Shown here piece by piece: positions 19,405-28,925 of a stretch of 64,000 nucleotides of DNA. Each line of letters starts with the position of its first letter. The first letter of the stretch is position 1. The stretch is from Pandoraea fibrosis (GTDB lineage: Bacteria > Pseudomonadota > Gammaproteobacteria > Burkholderiales > Burkholderiaceae). The stretch spans positions 5,270,001-5,334,000 of the forward strand of contig NZ_CP047385.1 of NCBI RefSeq assembly GCF_000807775.2, read 5' to 3'. A program made the position numbers and the translations under genes. The notes beneath the pieces are model-generated. The model was not told where the DNA came from. It did not search any database and was given only the letters and a program-made list of their open reading frames with translations.

Positions 19405-19504
19405 GTCGATCTTCTCCTGTGTGCCGTACCGTATCTGACGGGACGTGCGGAACGTGGGTCGATGGGAAAACTGGCGGCAGTGTACGGAGCGCCCGCACGG
19501 AAGG

Positions 19505-19545
19505 CAAGGCGAGAAAATGCGGCGCCCCCGGCGGCGCCCGAATAT
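19505..19545 (-). terminator. Possible terminator after acvB
   Basis: On the minus strand, two GGCGCC hexamers form a short GC-rich hairpin (about 19522-19541) followed by GCATTTTCT. It lies about 30 bp after the acvB stop. The stem is short and the T-run interrupted, so the call is weak. Confidence 0.4.
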
Positions 19546-19570
19546 GTTGGCCCGGCCCGACAACCGGGCG

Positions 19571-21346
19571 TCAGCGCTTGGCGAGCCCCTTGAGAATCAC
19601 GTCGGCCAATCCGGCGTAATTACCGTCGAAATGGTGGCCGCCCGGCATCTTCACGACCTGAACCCGCTTGGGATCGAGTCCCGGGCAGTTGCTGTCGTCC
19701 TCGTCGGCGCCGTAGACGCACATTGCCATGCCGTCGGGCAGGCGCTCGACCTCCGGACGAATCGGCAGCCCGTTCTGGCTGGACATCACCCAGTTGGTCA
19801 TGCGGAATTCGAAATCCGCTTTCTGGCCGAGCCCCATCAGCACGAGCAATCCGACACGCTCGCGGGCCACCGGGGACAGACGATTGACCATGAATGGCAA
19901 CACGTCGGCGCCTTGCGAATAGCCGATGAGAATCACCCGCTTCTTGTTCCAGCGGGTTTGATAGAAGCGCATGAGACGGTCGATATCGAGCGCGCCGGAC
20001 GCCGGGGTGCGCGCCGACCAGAAATAGCGCAACGAATCGACCCCCACCACGGGAATGCCGTGCGCCGACAGTGCACTAGCGACGTCGCGGTCCAGACCGG
20101 CCCAGCCGCCGTCACCCGACATCAGGATGGCAAAGGTATCGGCCATGTTCGCGGCAGGCTTGCCCGTGGCCGGCACCTCGACGACAGGCAGGTCGGCGAC
20201 CGCCGCAGGCGGCCGGGCGGTGCCCGCCACATGATGCGCGTTCAGACGGCGGAACGCGTTCTTGTACTGCGTCACCCAATCGGCCAGCACGGGTGTGGAC
20301 GGCGCTCCGCCGGCGGTGGCCGTGCTAGACGTATCGATGGCGCCCAGACTGCCGGCAAGACCGCCGACGAGCCACGTCGAATTCGGCGTGCGCGCGGCAA
20401 ATTCCTGCGCCATCCGGTCCGAACAGCGTGGGGCGCGCCCGGCAGGGCCGCCGACCGGGCCGCCCATCGTCATCCACGGGGCACTCATGACCGGCGCGGG
20501 CAGCAAGCGCATCGGCGCGCCACCGGCCGTGTGCGTGATGCCGCGTCCGAAATGCACACCTTCGCCCTGACACAACGGCCGCGACATCGGCAGTACCGGA
20601 CAGAAATCGACGGACAACGCGCCCGAGAAGGTATCGCTACCCGCCTGCGCGAGCATCGCGTAGGCGAACGTGCCGCCCACGCCGTCGCCGACCAGGATCG
20701 GCGGGGTGTAGCCGGGCAGCTTCACCGCCGCTTCGACCCATCGGCCGAAATTATCGAGGTCACCCGCCGCGTAGACGCAGGCGATGTCGTCTTTGGTGTA
20801 GTTCGCCATCAGGCGCGCCGTGTCGATGCCAGCGACCAGCGCGCCCGTATCGGCGAGTGCGCGGGCCATTCGTTCGGCGCGCGGGGTCCATCCGTCGTCG
20901 TCCGAGAAGAACAGCACCGTCGCGTTCGGATCGCCCTGCGGACGGAAGATGGGGACGTTCTCGAAGCGGCCGTGCGTCATGATCTCCGGCGCCGCGTTGC
21001 CGGCCCCCCGGAACGCCGCAGCTCCCGCGGCAGCCGCCGCCGCTTGCGGCATCACCGGCGCGGGCACGCTCGACGCCGCCGCCGGGGGCTGTGCAACCGG
21101 CCCCGCCTTGGGGGCGGGCTTGAGCACGTTGGGACGCGATGCCGCCACCTCTGCGCCCGGTGCCGCTCCCGTGGGCGTCGAGAACTGGGCCAGTCCGGCA
21201 AGCGGTGTCATCGTGACGACGCAAGCGGCGGCACTTGCCGCGATGCGCCGTGCCCAGCGGGGTGCGCGGGGGTCGTTCGCGCGAATGCGCGAACTCGCAT
21301 GGCCTTCGCTCGACTTGCCGCGCGTCACGCTCGTGTGCCCTGTCAT
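19571..21346 (-). CDS. acvB: AcvB/VirJ-family periplasmic virulence protein
   Basis: The 591-residue protein has an Arg-containing N-terminus and hydrophobic signal segment (about 35-52), an Ala/Pro-rich linker, then two alpha/beta hydrolase-like modules. The second has the nucleophile elbow GYSQGAD. AcvB homologues in Agrobacterium and Rhizobium act in the periplasm and hydrolyse lysyl-phosphatidylglycerol made by LpiA. Its start codon overlaps the mprF/lpiA stop by 4 bp (21343-21346), which fits the lpiA-acvB operon known from acid-tolerant plant-associated bacteria. Confidence 0.9.
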   Translation of the reverse strand: MTGHTSVTRGKSSEGHASSRIRANDPRAPRWARRIAASAAACVVTMTPLAGLAQFSTPTGAAPGAEVAASRPNVLKPAPKAGPVAQPPAAASSVPAPVMPQAAAAAAGAAAFRGAGNAAPEIMTHGRFENVPIFRPQGDPNATVLFFSDDDGWTPRAERMARALADTGALVAGIDTARLMANYTKDDIACVYAAGDLDNFGRWVEAAVKLPGYTPPILVGDGVGGTFAYAMLAQAGSDTFSGALSVDFCPVLPMSRPLCQGEGVHFGRGITHTAGGAPMRLLPAPVMSAPWMTMGGPVGGPAGRAPRCSDRMAQEFAARTPNSTWLVGGLAGSLGAIDTSSTATAGGAPSTPVLADWVTQYKNAFRRLNAHHVAGTARPPAAVADLPVVEVPATGKPAANMADTFAILMSGDGGWAGLDRDVASALSAHGIPVVGVDSLRYFWSARTPASGALDIDRLMRFYQTRWNKKRVILIGYSQGADVLPFMVNRLSPVARERVGLLVLMGLGQKADFEFRMTNWVMSSQNGLPIRPEVERLPDGMAMCVYGADEDDSNCPGLDPKRVQVVKMPGGHHFDGNYAGLADVILKGLAKR

Positions 21347-24081
21347 TTGGTCATCATCCCTTTCCAGCCACCGCCCACGAGCGCCGCCACGTCGGCGAGT
21401 GTGAGCATCGGTGCGATTCCGCCCGGCGTCATCAGATAACGCGCCTCCCATTGCGGATCGAATTTGTCCTTGAAACTGCGCAGCCCGCGGAAGTTATAGA
21501 AGCGGGCGCCGTGCGCAAACATCATGCGCCCGAAGCGATGCCAGCGAGGCGCAAGCTGATGCGTCTCCATGCCCGACATCGGCGCCATTCCCAGGCCGAA
21601 ACGCTGGTAACCCTGCGCCTTGAAATGCAGCATCAGCTTCGCGAACAGGAAGTCCATCGTGCCCGGCGGGGCGTCGGGTACCTGTCGCATCAGATCGATG
21701 CTCGCCTCGATGCGCTGCACGTCGGGACACATCAGCGTGGCAAATGCCACGAGGCGCTCCTCGCGACGCACGAGCGCCACCGGTTGCCGCGCGACGTAAG
21801 CGTCGTCGAACGCGCCGAGCGAGAAGCCCTTCTCCCGCGTGTGCTGCCGCGCGAGCCATGCATCCGATACCCGGCGCATTTCCGCGATGTGCGGCGTCAC
21901 GGCCTCGGGCGGCACGATCTCCAGTGTCAGCCCTTCGCGTTCGCCACGCGTCACGCCATGCCGTAGATTCGCTCGCCGCCCCCCCTGAAGACTGAACTCG
22001 GGCAACGAGACGAACGCCTCCTCGCCCAGCTTGAAGGCGCGCAATCCGGCATCGATATAGAGCGGCAGTGCGTGCGGGCGTGTCTTATAGAAAGCGGCGC
22101 GTCCGCCGTGCGCATCGGCCAGTTCGATGAAGCGCCAGATCAGCTCCGGCCACTCCTTCTGATCGCCGACCGGATCGGAGAGCGATATCCACGAGCGGCG
22201 ATGCTTCGCATACATGATGAAAGCGTTGCCCGACGGGGAGAACAGGAAGCTCTTGTCGCCCATCAGCGCGAGACACGCATCGGCGGCGGGTTGCTTGCGA
22301 ATGACGGCAAGTGCGCGCGCCAGTTCCTCCTCGCTCGCGGGCACCAGCGCGCCGGGCGACTGCCGCAGCAGTTGCCACAATGACAACCCCAGTCCGATCA
22401 CGGCCACGACCATCAGCGCACGCATCGAGCGCGGAGCGTCGCCGTCGAACGTGAATTGCCACCAGAGCTGGTTCGCATACCCCACGCGCCGGTACGACAT
22501 GAACATCAGCCAGGTACACGCGCCCAGCACCGAGAGCACCGCAATGATCCAGCCCGGCTCGAATGTCTGCGTGAAGAGCGACGAGCGCCGGTCGAACTGC
22601 TTGCGCGAGACCAGCAGCAACGTGGCGAGTACGGCGAGGACAAAACACTCCGAGAGCGCAATGCCCTTAGGAATCGCCAGCACCGCCGCAACGATCGTCA
22701 GTCCGAGCGAGCCCCACCAGGCCGCGTCGAGCCTGTGCAGCAAACCTCGTGCGAGGAACAGCATGGACAGCCCGGCCACGCTGCCGAGCAAGTGCGATAC
22801 CTCCACGAGGAACAACGGCACATGGGCCCGCAGGAAGTCCTCGGCATCACGCGTGGCGGGCGTCACGCCCGAGATCAGCAGCATGACCCCGGCAACGAGG
22901 GTCAGCGCCGCCAGCAGGCCCGGGAAGAGGCGCACGGCCGCGCGCCCGATCGGTGCCGCCGGCCCTCGTCGCAATTCGAACCCGGCGAGCAGGCACGCGG
23001 CAAGCATCAGCGGCAGCAGGTAATAGATCCCGCGATAGAGCACCAGCGCGCCCGCCACGTGACTGATGGGGGCGTGGCCATTCGTCGCCAGAAGAATCAC
23101 GGCCTCGAATACGCCGACGCCGCCTGGCACATGGCTGAGCACGCCAAGCGCCATGGCGATCGCGTAGAAGACGACGAAGGTCGGCAGATCGACCACGCCC
23201 GCAGGCAGCAGACACCACAGCGCGGCAGCGGCCATGCCCAGATCGGCGGCGGAGATCAGCAACTGACGCAACGCGAGACGAATCGGCGGCAGCGGAATCG
23301 CCCAGCGGCCGAAGACCGATACCGAGCGCTTGCGCACGCACAGCACGAGGAACGCGCCCGCGCCGGCCAGCAGCAAGACAGCGAACAGTTGCAGCATCCA
23401 CGCGGGAATCGGCACCAGCGCCGAGACGCGCGATGCGCCCCACAACATCCCGAGCGAGCCGAACACCGTCATGCCAAGTCCGAAAGCGCCCGCGTTGAAC
23501 GCCACAGCCTGCGCGACCTTCGAGGCGTCGATCCCCGCGGCGGCGTACATCCGCATGCGCACGGTGCCGCCAGTGAGCACCCCGAGGCCAACGGAGTTAC
23601 CCAGGGCATAGGCAATGAACGACGTGAGCACGACGGTCGAGCGTTTGACCGTCACCCCGGCAAAGCGAAGCCCCGAAATGTCGTACCCGGTGAGGGCCGC
23701 GTAGCTCGCCAGGGTTGCCAGCATGGCAAGCACCAGCCGCGTCACGGGCGTGTCGTGAATCGCGGCGACGATGTTGTCGTAATGCACGTGACGCAGCATG
23801 TGATGCAACGCGTCGAACACGAACAGACCGAGCAGCGCCACGCCGGCCACGATCAGCCAGGGGCGCGCAGCGCTCCAGGGAAAGCGTCTGAGCCAGCGCA
23901 GGGGGGCGGGCAGCGCGAGCCACGCGGCCTCGACCGGTGGCATCAGGGGCTCAGGCGGGTTGTCACCTGCCCCGCCGGCGACGGATGCCGCAGCGCTGGG
24001 CCCACCGGTGGCCATCGGCAGCGCCTCGGGGGAACGTGCATCGGCGGGCCGGCTCGGGCGCGCACGGGAGGGTTCTGTCAT
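21343..24081 (-). CDS. mprF: Bifunctional lysylphosphatidylglycerol flippase/synthetase MprF (LpiA)
   Basis: The 912-residue protein has an N-terminal flippase part with many membrane helices (about 70-560) and a soluble C-terminal aminoacyl-tRNA:phosphatidylglycerol transferase domain of the DUF2156/GNAT type (about 580-900). It adds an amino acid, typically lysine, to phosphatidylglycerol and moves the product to the outer leaflet, lowering surface negative charge and giving resistance to cationic peptides and acid. It is translationally coupled to acvB. The first 60 residues are a low-complexity Ala/Pro stretch, so the exact start is less certain. Confidence 0.94.
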   Translation of the reverse strand: MTEPSRARPSRPADARSPEALPMATGGPSAAASVAGGAGDNPPEPLMPPVEAAWLALPAPLRWLRRFPWSAARPWLIVAGVALLGLFVFDALHHMLRHVHYDNIVAAIHDTPVTRLVLAMLATLASYAALTGYDISGLRFAGVTVKRSTVVLTSFIAYALGNSVGLGVLTGGTVRMRMYAAAGIDASKVAQAVAFNAGAFGLGMTVFGSLGMLWGASRVSALVPIPAWMLQLFAVLLLAGAGAFLVLCVRKRSVSVFGRWAIPLPPIRLALRQLLISAADLGMAAAALWCLLPAGVVDLPTFVVFYAIAMALGVLSHVPGGVGVFEAVILLATNGHAPISHVAGALVLYRGIYYLLPLMLAACLLAGFELRRGPAAPIGRAAVRLFPGLLAALTLVAGVMLLISGVTPATRDAEDFLRAHVPLFLVEVSHLLGSVAGLSMLFLARGLLHRLDAAWWGSLGLTIVAAVLAIPKGIALSECFVLAVLATLLLVSRKQFDRRSSLFTQTFEPGWIIAVLSVLGACTWLMFMSYRRVGYANQLWWQFTFDGDAPRSMRALMVVAVIGLGLSLWQLLRQSPGALVPASEEELARALAVIRKQPAADACLALMGDKSFLFSPSGNAFIMYAKHRRSWISLSDPVGDQKEWPELIWRFIELADAHGGRAAFYKTRPHALPLYIDAGLRAFKLGEEAFVSLPEFSLQGGRRANLRHGVTRGEREGLTLEIVPPEAVTPHIAEMRRVSDAWLARQHTREKGFSLGAFDDAYVARQPVALVRREERLVAFATLMCPDVQRIEASIDLMRQVPDAPPGTMDFLFAKLMLHFKAQGYQRFGLGMAPMSGMETHQLAPRWHRFGRMMFAHGARFYNFRGLRSFKDKFDPQWEARYLMTPGGIAPMLTLADVAALVGGGWKGMMTK

Positions 24082-24555
24082 CTATCGGTCGAGCCTTCGG
24101 CCAGCACGACGCCTTCTACGGGACGCCGCCCCTACGGCCTATGGGCGAGTCGGAGCCTGTCTGGGGGATAGCTTACACCGCGATGCGTGACAGGTCTTGT
24201 CGGTGACGGCTGACAAAACGGCCGCGATGCCCCGCCGAGGGGCGCACAGCGGGCGGTTTCACGTAATCCCTCGCGGTACAAGAAGGTTTTGACGGCGCGC
24301 TATCGGTAACCGTCCGCGCGCCGCCCTCGCCCGACGGGGCCCCGACCGGGGCGATTGCGTCCGACTATGGGCGCGTCACCGCGATACGTGCAACTTAATG
24401 TAAAATGCCGGGTTTTTACTAGGTACTTGAACGAAGTTTTTCCTAAACTTCGATTTTGAAGAACGCCGCAATGCGGCACGTGCGCACACCGAACCATTCC
24501 GACTCCGAAGAGAGTCGTTTCGCGGTTCGAAGCATCGTGCGCGGGGGGAGTTGAA
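24082..24555. other. Intergenic region, divergent promoters
   Basis: No gene is seen in 474 bp. A 7-bp GC hairpin (24294-24300 with 24316-24322) and an AT-richer stretch near 24390-24460 are present. The AT-rich stretch probably includes the promoter of the plus-strand serine hydrolase; the left half must serve mprF-acvB. Confidence 0.4.
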
Positions 24556-25848
24556 ATGAATGTCGAACGGCATTGCCGTCCGGCAGGGGCACGTCTGAAC
24601 ACGCCGTTGGCATGGCGACGCAATTCGCCTGCCATCGTGCGCGCTACGGGTCGATGCGGTGCGTCTGTACGCCGCTCGGTCATGGGTGCTCTGCTGGGCA
24701 TTGCCACGCTGATGATGGCGAGTCATGCGAGCGCACAAACCGCGTCGCCGGCGAGTGCGGCGAGCGCGGCCAGTGCGGCGAACACGGGCAGCGCCGTCGT
24801 TGCGCTACCGTCGTCCGGCGCAGCCACGCCGATCAGGCCGGCCGTTCCGATCGGGCAGTCGACCATCGCGCAGGGTGTGGCGCAGCTCAAGGAGCGTTAC
24901 AACCTGTCGCATGTGTGGTTGCGCACCGAGTCCGATGCCGGCGGGGTGCTCGAGGCGGCCACGTCGGGAGACGAGGTCCAGCAGTTGTTGCCCGTCGCCA
25001 GCCTGTCGAAGTCGGTCACGGCCATCGGCATCGCCCTGCTCGTGCAACAGGGCAAGCTCTCGCTCGACGCCAGGCTCGGCGATCTGCTCGACGCCTATTC
25101 GAAAGCCCACGGCAAGCCACTCGATCCGTCGCTGCGCGACTTGACCGTGCGGCGTCTGCTCGCACATCGCGCGGGCCTTGCCACGAACGGCTATAACGAT
25201 CCCGTCAACGGCTTGTTCAGCGGGCTGGCGATCCGGCGCGTTGGCGGTAGTGCCGACTTCTTCAACTATCTTGATGCCGGCGACGCCGCACACTCGAGCG
25301 GCAAGACGGATTTCGTCTACTCCAACGTGTCGTATCTGCTGCTTGGCATGGTGATCGAAGCCGTTTCCGGCGAAGACTACAAGGACTACTGCGAGAAGCA
25401 CATCTTCGCGCCGCTCGGGGTGACGGACGCCAAGCTGCCCGATAGCTGGCGTCTGCTGGCGCCATTCGCCGGGTGGCAGATGTCGACGGGTGCGTTGCTC
25501 AAGGTGTGGAACGTGTTCGACATCCGCCATCCGAGTCTGCTCAGCGAGAAGACGTTGCGAGCGCTGTTGCTCGACAAGCAGTCGGGGCCGGTCAACGCCG
25601 ATCGCGACGTGTATTACACGCTCGGCGTGTTCCTGCTGGCGGGGTCGGGTGAGCGCAGTTATCGCATCAGTCACGACGGCATTGCCGACTTCTTCCGCAC
25701 GCAATCGACCTATTACACGGTGGTGGAAAAGACCGTGCCCGGCGATAGCTGGGCGCTCGTGGTGTCGCCGATTCCATCGCGCGGCCAGTTCGGGGCCATT
25801 CAGCGCGACGTCCGCCGGATCATTCGTCAGGCGCGGCTGGTGCCCTGA
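24556..25848 (+). CDS. Secreted serine hydrolase of the beta-lactamase/penicillin-binding-protein family
   Basis: The 430-residue protein has an N-terminal signal sequence with a hydrophobic core (about 42-55) and an ASHASA cleavage region ending near residue 60, then an Ala-rich linker. The serine hydrolase motifs are SLSK at 149-152 (SxxK nucleophile) and YSN at 255-257. The fold is class C beta-lactamase-like; such proteins are often esterases or D-amino-acid peptidases rather than true beta-lactamases. GGGGGGAG at 24543-24550 supports the start at 24556. Confidence 0.88.
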   Translation: MNVERHCRPAGARLNTPLAWRRNSPAIVRATGRCGASVRRSVMGALLGIATLMMASHASAQTASPASAASAASAANTGSAVVALPSSGAATPIRPAVPIGQSTIAQGVAQLKERYNLSHVWLRTESDAGGVLEAATSGDEVQQLLPVASLSKSVTAIGIALLVQQGKLSLDARLGDLLDAYSKAHGKPLDPSLRDLTVRRLLAHRAGLATNGYNDPVNGLFSGLAIRRVGGSADFFNYLDAGDAAHSSGKTDFVYSNVSYLLLGMVIEAVSGEDYKDYCEKHIFAPLGVTDAKLPDSWRLLAPFAGWQMSTGALLKVWNVFDIRHPSLLSEKTLRALLLDKQSGPVNADRDVYYTLGVFLLAGSGERSYRISHDGIADFFRTQSTYYTVVEKTVPGDSWALVVSPIPSRGQFGAIQRDVRRIIRQARLVP

Positions 25849-26164
25849 GGTCGATGGCGGCAGCGTCTGCGTTCACGTCGGGGTTGCCGAAGTCGCACAC
25901 GAACTTGCCGGCAATGAGCGCGCGTTTCTGCGATGCACTCAGTTGCTTGATGCGGTACTCGGCGCGCGAGGCTGCCGCGCGGTCGGCAAACGTCAACGAG
26001 AGCAGCACGCGCGAGGGTGGGTAGGCACGCGTGAAGCGCGCGCCTTTGCCCGCGACGTGCGCTGCGTAGCGTGCGTCCACGTCGACGGTGATGCCTGTGT
26101 AGATGCGTCCGCCTGCACACTCCAGCAGGTAGAGGAACCACGGCTTTGGCGTTGCGGTGGTCAT
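25820..26164 (-). CDS. GIY-YIG nuclease-family protein (UPF0213)
   Basis: The 114-residue protein is a single GIY-YIG domain: YLL at 12-14, YTGI at 22-25, Arg32 and His36 follow, and Glu68 would be the metal ligand. Bacterial one-domain members of the UPF0213/YhbQ group have been linked to DNA repair, but the role is poorly defined. The 3' end overlaps the serine hydrolase 3' end by 29 bp in convergent orientation. Confidence 0.92.
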   Translation of the reverse strand: MTTATPKPWFLYLLECAGGRIYTGITVDVDARYAAHVAGKGARFTRAYPPSRVLLSLTFADRAAASRAEYRIKQLSASQKRALIAGKFVCDFGNPDVNADAAAIDLRAPAAPDE

Positions 26165-26536
26165 GACGTTGTTCGTTCCAGACGCGCGAGCGTTTCCTGC
26201 ATCAGTTCATGAAAGGTCATGTGAGATCGGCGCTCACGCAAGATCGCTGTGGAGATTTCATCGCGTGCGGGCGAACCGAATTATGGCGCATGAGGCTCGA
26301 CGTCGCCTACGAAACCAGCGGAGAACTCGACTTGTCGTCCGATGAGCGTTACATTGCCGCCGCGACTTCAGACATCACAAGACACCAGCCATCTCATCGC
26401 CCTCCTCTGACTAACGTCTCTCCTTCGATGCCATCTCCCTGTTGAGCGGGAACGCATCGTCAATTCCCGCAACATCCGCGCGCGACCACACCTCTGAAGC
26501 ACCAAACAAAATACAAATCGGGGCAATCTTTGACAT
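26165..26536. other. Intergenic region with a possible short ORF
   Basis: No convincing gene is seen. A minus-strand frame of 19 codons (26161-26220) overlaps the GIY-YIG start by 4 bp, and the same frame stays open upstream to about 26279 without an ATG. It might be a small leader peptide or the tail of a decayed gene. The promoter of the toxin-antitoxin pair starts at the right edge. Confidence 0.35.
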
Positions 26537-26557
26537 TTGTATCCAATTGGATACAAT
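26530..26557 (+). promoter_or_regulatory. Promoter with 20-bp palindromic operator for the toxin-antitoxin pair
   Basis: A consensus -35 box TTGACA (26530-26535) and a near-consensus -10 box TACAAT (26552-26557) are 16 bp apart. The spacer and part of the -10 box form a perfect 20-bp palindrome (26537-26556). The toxin start lies only 4 bp beyond the -10 hexamer, so the mRNA would be leaderless or nearly so unless another start is used. An operator in this place fits autorepression by the antitoxin or complex. Confidence 0.8.
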
Positions 26558-26561
26558 CCGC

Positions 26562-26870
26562 ATGTACGTCATCAATCAAAGTCGAGCATTCCGCACATGG
26601 CTGAAAGGGCTTCGAGATACCGCGGCCAAGGCGAGAATCCTTGTGCGCATCAAGCGTGCCGAGATGGGAAACTTTGGCGATACCAAATCACTCGGGGCGG
26701 GCCTTTGGGAAATGCGAATCGATGTTGGCGCCGGATATCGCGTGTATTACGGGCAGGATGAAGCGCTAACCTACCTGCTCGTATGCGGAGGAGACAAGTC
26801 GACCCAATCGGCCGATATAGCACGCGCGAAAATCGTGTGGGCCAACGTCAAGAAGGAGTCATCAAGATGA
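26562..26870 (+). CDS. RelE/HigB-like addiction module toxin
   Basis: The 102-residue basic protein matches the COG3657 killer-protein group: FRTWLKGLRD near the N-terminus, ARILVRIKRAEMGNFGDTKSLGAGLWEMRID in pieces through the middle, and GYRVYYG with the conserved Arg-Tyr of the RelE fold. These toxins are usually translation-dependent mRNA endonucleases. The order is toxin first, antitoxin second, with a 4-bp overlap (26867-26870), as in higBA. The ATG at 26562 is chosen because the promoter lies immediately upstream. Confidence 0.92.
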   Translation: MYVINQSRAFRTWLKGLRDTAAKARILVRIKRAEMGNFGDTKSLGAGLWEMRIDVGAGYRVYYGQDEALTYLLVCGGDKSTQSADIARAKIVWANVKKESSR

Positions 26871-27169
26871 GTCACCCCGACATTACACGCTTCGATGCAT
26901 CGGAGTATCTGGACAATGACGACATGATCGCCGAGTACCTCAATGCAGCGCTCGATGAAAATGACGCCGCAACCTTTCTCTCTGCTGTCGCCGACGTTGC
27001 GAAAGCAAAAGGCATGACGCAAGTCGCGCTGGCCGCCGGCCTCGGGCGAGAAAGTCTGTACAAGGCGCTCGCTCCAAACGCGCAGCCTCGCTTCTTCACG
27101 ATACTGCGCGTGATGCATGCGTTAGGCGTCACGTTTTCCGCCGTCCCCAATCGAACCGCTCACGGTTGA
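26867..27169 (+). CDS. HigA-like addiction module antitoxin
   Basis: The 100-residue protein has a helix-turn-helix in its C-terminal half (TQVALAAGLGRESLYKAL) and an acidic N-terminal region (DASEYLDNDDMIAEYLN) that likely wraps the toxin. This is the COG3636 antidote family. A strong AAGGAG site lies inside the end of the toxin gene. It should bind the 20-bp palindrome upstream and repress the pair. Confidence 0.92.
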   Translation: MSHPDITRFDASEYLDNDDMIAEYLNAALDENDAATFLSAVADVAKAKGMTQVALAAGLGRESLYKALAPNAQPRFFTILRVMHALGVTFSAVPNRTAHG

Positions 27170-27260
27170 ATGCGAACGAGCCTCAACGTCATGTTCTGGT
27201 AGCAAGCAACACTCCGTACCGCCCCCCCCTTTCTGGCCCATCATCAAAACGACAAGCGCC

Positions 27261-28730
27261 ATGACCGAATCTGCTTCGCCCGAGACACCGAACCTGCCGT
27301 GCGCTGCCGACCTGCTGCGTCGCGAGCGATTGCGTGCCCGCTGGCGCGCGCTTGGCGGTTATGCCGCCTATGCGTTGCTCGCGCTGGCGCTATGGGCGGC
27401 GAGCCATGGCAGCGCCACGCTCGGGTTATCGCCCACGGCGGCGCAGGCGGCCGTGCTCGTGCTGTTCACCATCGGCGCGTGGGCGTTCGGCATGTTCCCC
27501 GAGCCGATCACCACGCTGACGTTCTTCCTGCTCGCCGTACTGCTTCACGTCGCGAAACCGGAAGTGATCTTCGCAGGGTTTCATTCCGCTGCGTGGTGGC
27601 TCGTCTTCGGCGGTGCCGTCACCGGCATTGCCGTGCGCACGACCGGACTCGGTTCGCGTCTCGCGGCCACGGTCTTCGCGCTCAAGCGCCCCACCTATGC
27701 GCGCTACGTGGCCTCCGTGATGGTCGCGTGTGTCGGACTGGCCTTCGTCATGCCATCGACGACCGGACGCATTCTGCTGCTTATCCCCATCGTGCTCGCC
27801 CTCGCCGAGCGCATCGGCCTCACCGAAGGACGACGTGGGCGCACCGGCCTCGTGATGACCGTCGCCGCCGCGAGCTATATGCCGCCCACGACGATCCTGC
27901 CCGCGAACATTCCGAACAGTGTGCTCATGGGGGCGGCAGATTCGTTCTACGGCGTGAAGCTGCATTACGCACCCTACCTGCTGTTGCACTTCCCGGTACT
28001 CGGCGCGCTCAAGGCCGCCATTCTGGTGTGGGTTATCTGTCGCCTGTTCCCGGACGACGGGCCCCTCACCAACGTGTCCTCGTCCTCAGATGCACCGCCG
28101 CCGCTCTCCGGCGACGCCCGCCGCCTGTCGGTTCTGCTCGCGCTCGCCCTCGCCGGTTTCGCCACCGACGCCTGGCATGGCATTTCCCCCGCGTGGATCT
28201 CCGTGGCAGCCGCCATCGTCTGCCTGCTGCCCGCGATTCAGATCATCACGCCGAAGACCTTCACCGAGCAGATGCACATCACACCGCTCGTCTATGTCGC
28301 CGGCTTTCTCGGCGTGGGCGCTGTGGTGGCCGATACGGGACTGGGAGAGAAAGTGGCGCAACTCTGTCTGGATGCCGTGGGCATGGCGCCGGGCACGCCG
28401 GCGATCAATGCGGCATGGCTGATTGCCATCGGCGCGGCCATCGGACTTGTCGCGACGCTGCCCGGATTGCCCGCCGTACTCACACCGCTCGCAGGACACT
28501 TGTCCGCCGCCAGCGGCCTGCCGCTCTACACCGTGCTGATGCTGCAAGTGCCCGTGTTCTCTACGGTGCTGCTGCCATATCAAAGCCCGCCCATGATGAT
28601 TGCCATGCATCTCGGCGGCGTGGGCATGCGCGACGGCACACGGCTGACCGTCGTCATGACGATCATTACGCTCGTCTTTCTCTTCCCGCTCGACTATCTC
28701 TGGTGGCGCGTGCTCGGCATGCTGCCCTGA
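27261..28730 (+). CDS. SLC13/DASS-family anion transporter
   Basis: The 489-residue membrane protein has the divalent anion:sodium symporter arrangement: two repeats with re-entrant hairpins around MPSTTGRILLLIPI and the final PYQSPPMMIAMHLGG segments. Family members carry dicarboxylates, citrate, or sulfate. The ATG at 27261 has no strong ribosome site. Substrate not readable; flanking genes give no hint. Confidence 0.85.
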   Translation: MTESASPETPNLPCAADLLRRERLRARWRALGGYAAYALLALALWAASHGSATLGLSPTAAQAAVLVLFTIGAWAFGMFPEPITTLTFFLLAVLLHVAKPEVIFAGFHSAAWWLVFGGAVTGIAVRTTGLGSRLAATVFALKRPTYARYVASVMVACVGLAFVMPSTTGRILLLIPIVLALAERIGLTEGRRGRTGLVMTVAAASYMPPTTILPANIPNSVLMGAADSFYGVKLHYAPYLLLHFPVLGALKAAILVWVICRLFPDDGPLTNVSSSSDAPPPLSGDARRLSVLLALALAGFATDAWHGISPAWISVAAAIVCLLPAIQIITPKTFTEQMHITPLVYVAGFLGVGAVVADTGLGEKVAQLCLDAVGMAPGTPAINAAWLIAIGAAIGLVATLPGLPAVLTPLAGHLSAASGLPLYTVLMLQVPVFSTVLLPYQSPPMMIAMHLGGVGMRDGTRLTVVMTIITLVFLFPLDYLWWRVLGMLP

Positions 28731-28925
28731 ATTTCACTGAATCTCCCCGATGCCCGTATGGGTGCGATGGCACGCCGCTTGCTTATGTCTGTCATGCGGC
28801 TGCCGTCATCACCCCCTGTCGATTCCCGATGCGGTAGTGCCCGCCCTCGTCTCATGCCGGCTCGCCACGGAGCCGGTCGTTGCCGGTACTCCGGCACCAA
28901 CGCAAGGCACGTTTGGGAGATCGTT

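Noticed and set aside
22456-24171. Plus-strand open frame opposite mprF
   Set aside because: Arg/His/Gln-rich shadow of a membrane protein gene, no start signal or domain.
26157-26445. Short plus-strand frames in the gap before the toxin gene
   Set aside because: No ribosome site and no family resemblance; they overlap a likely promoter region.
27181-27260. Possible terminator after the antitoxin gene
   Set aside because: No hairpin with a T-run could be found in this spacer.
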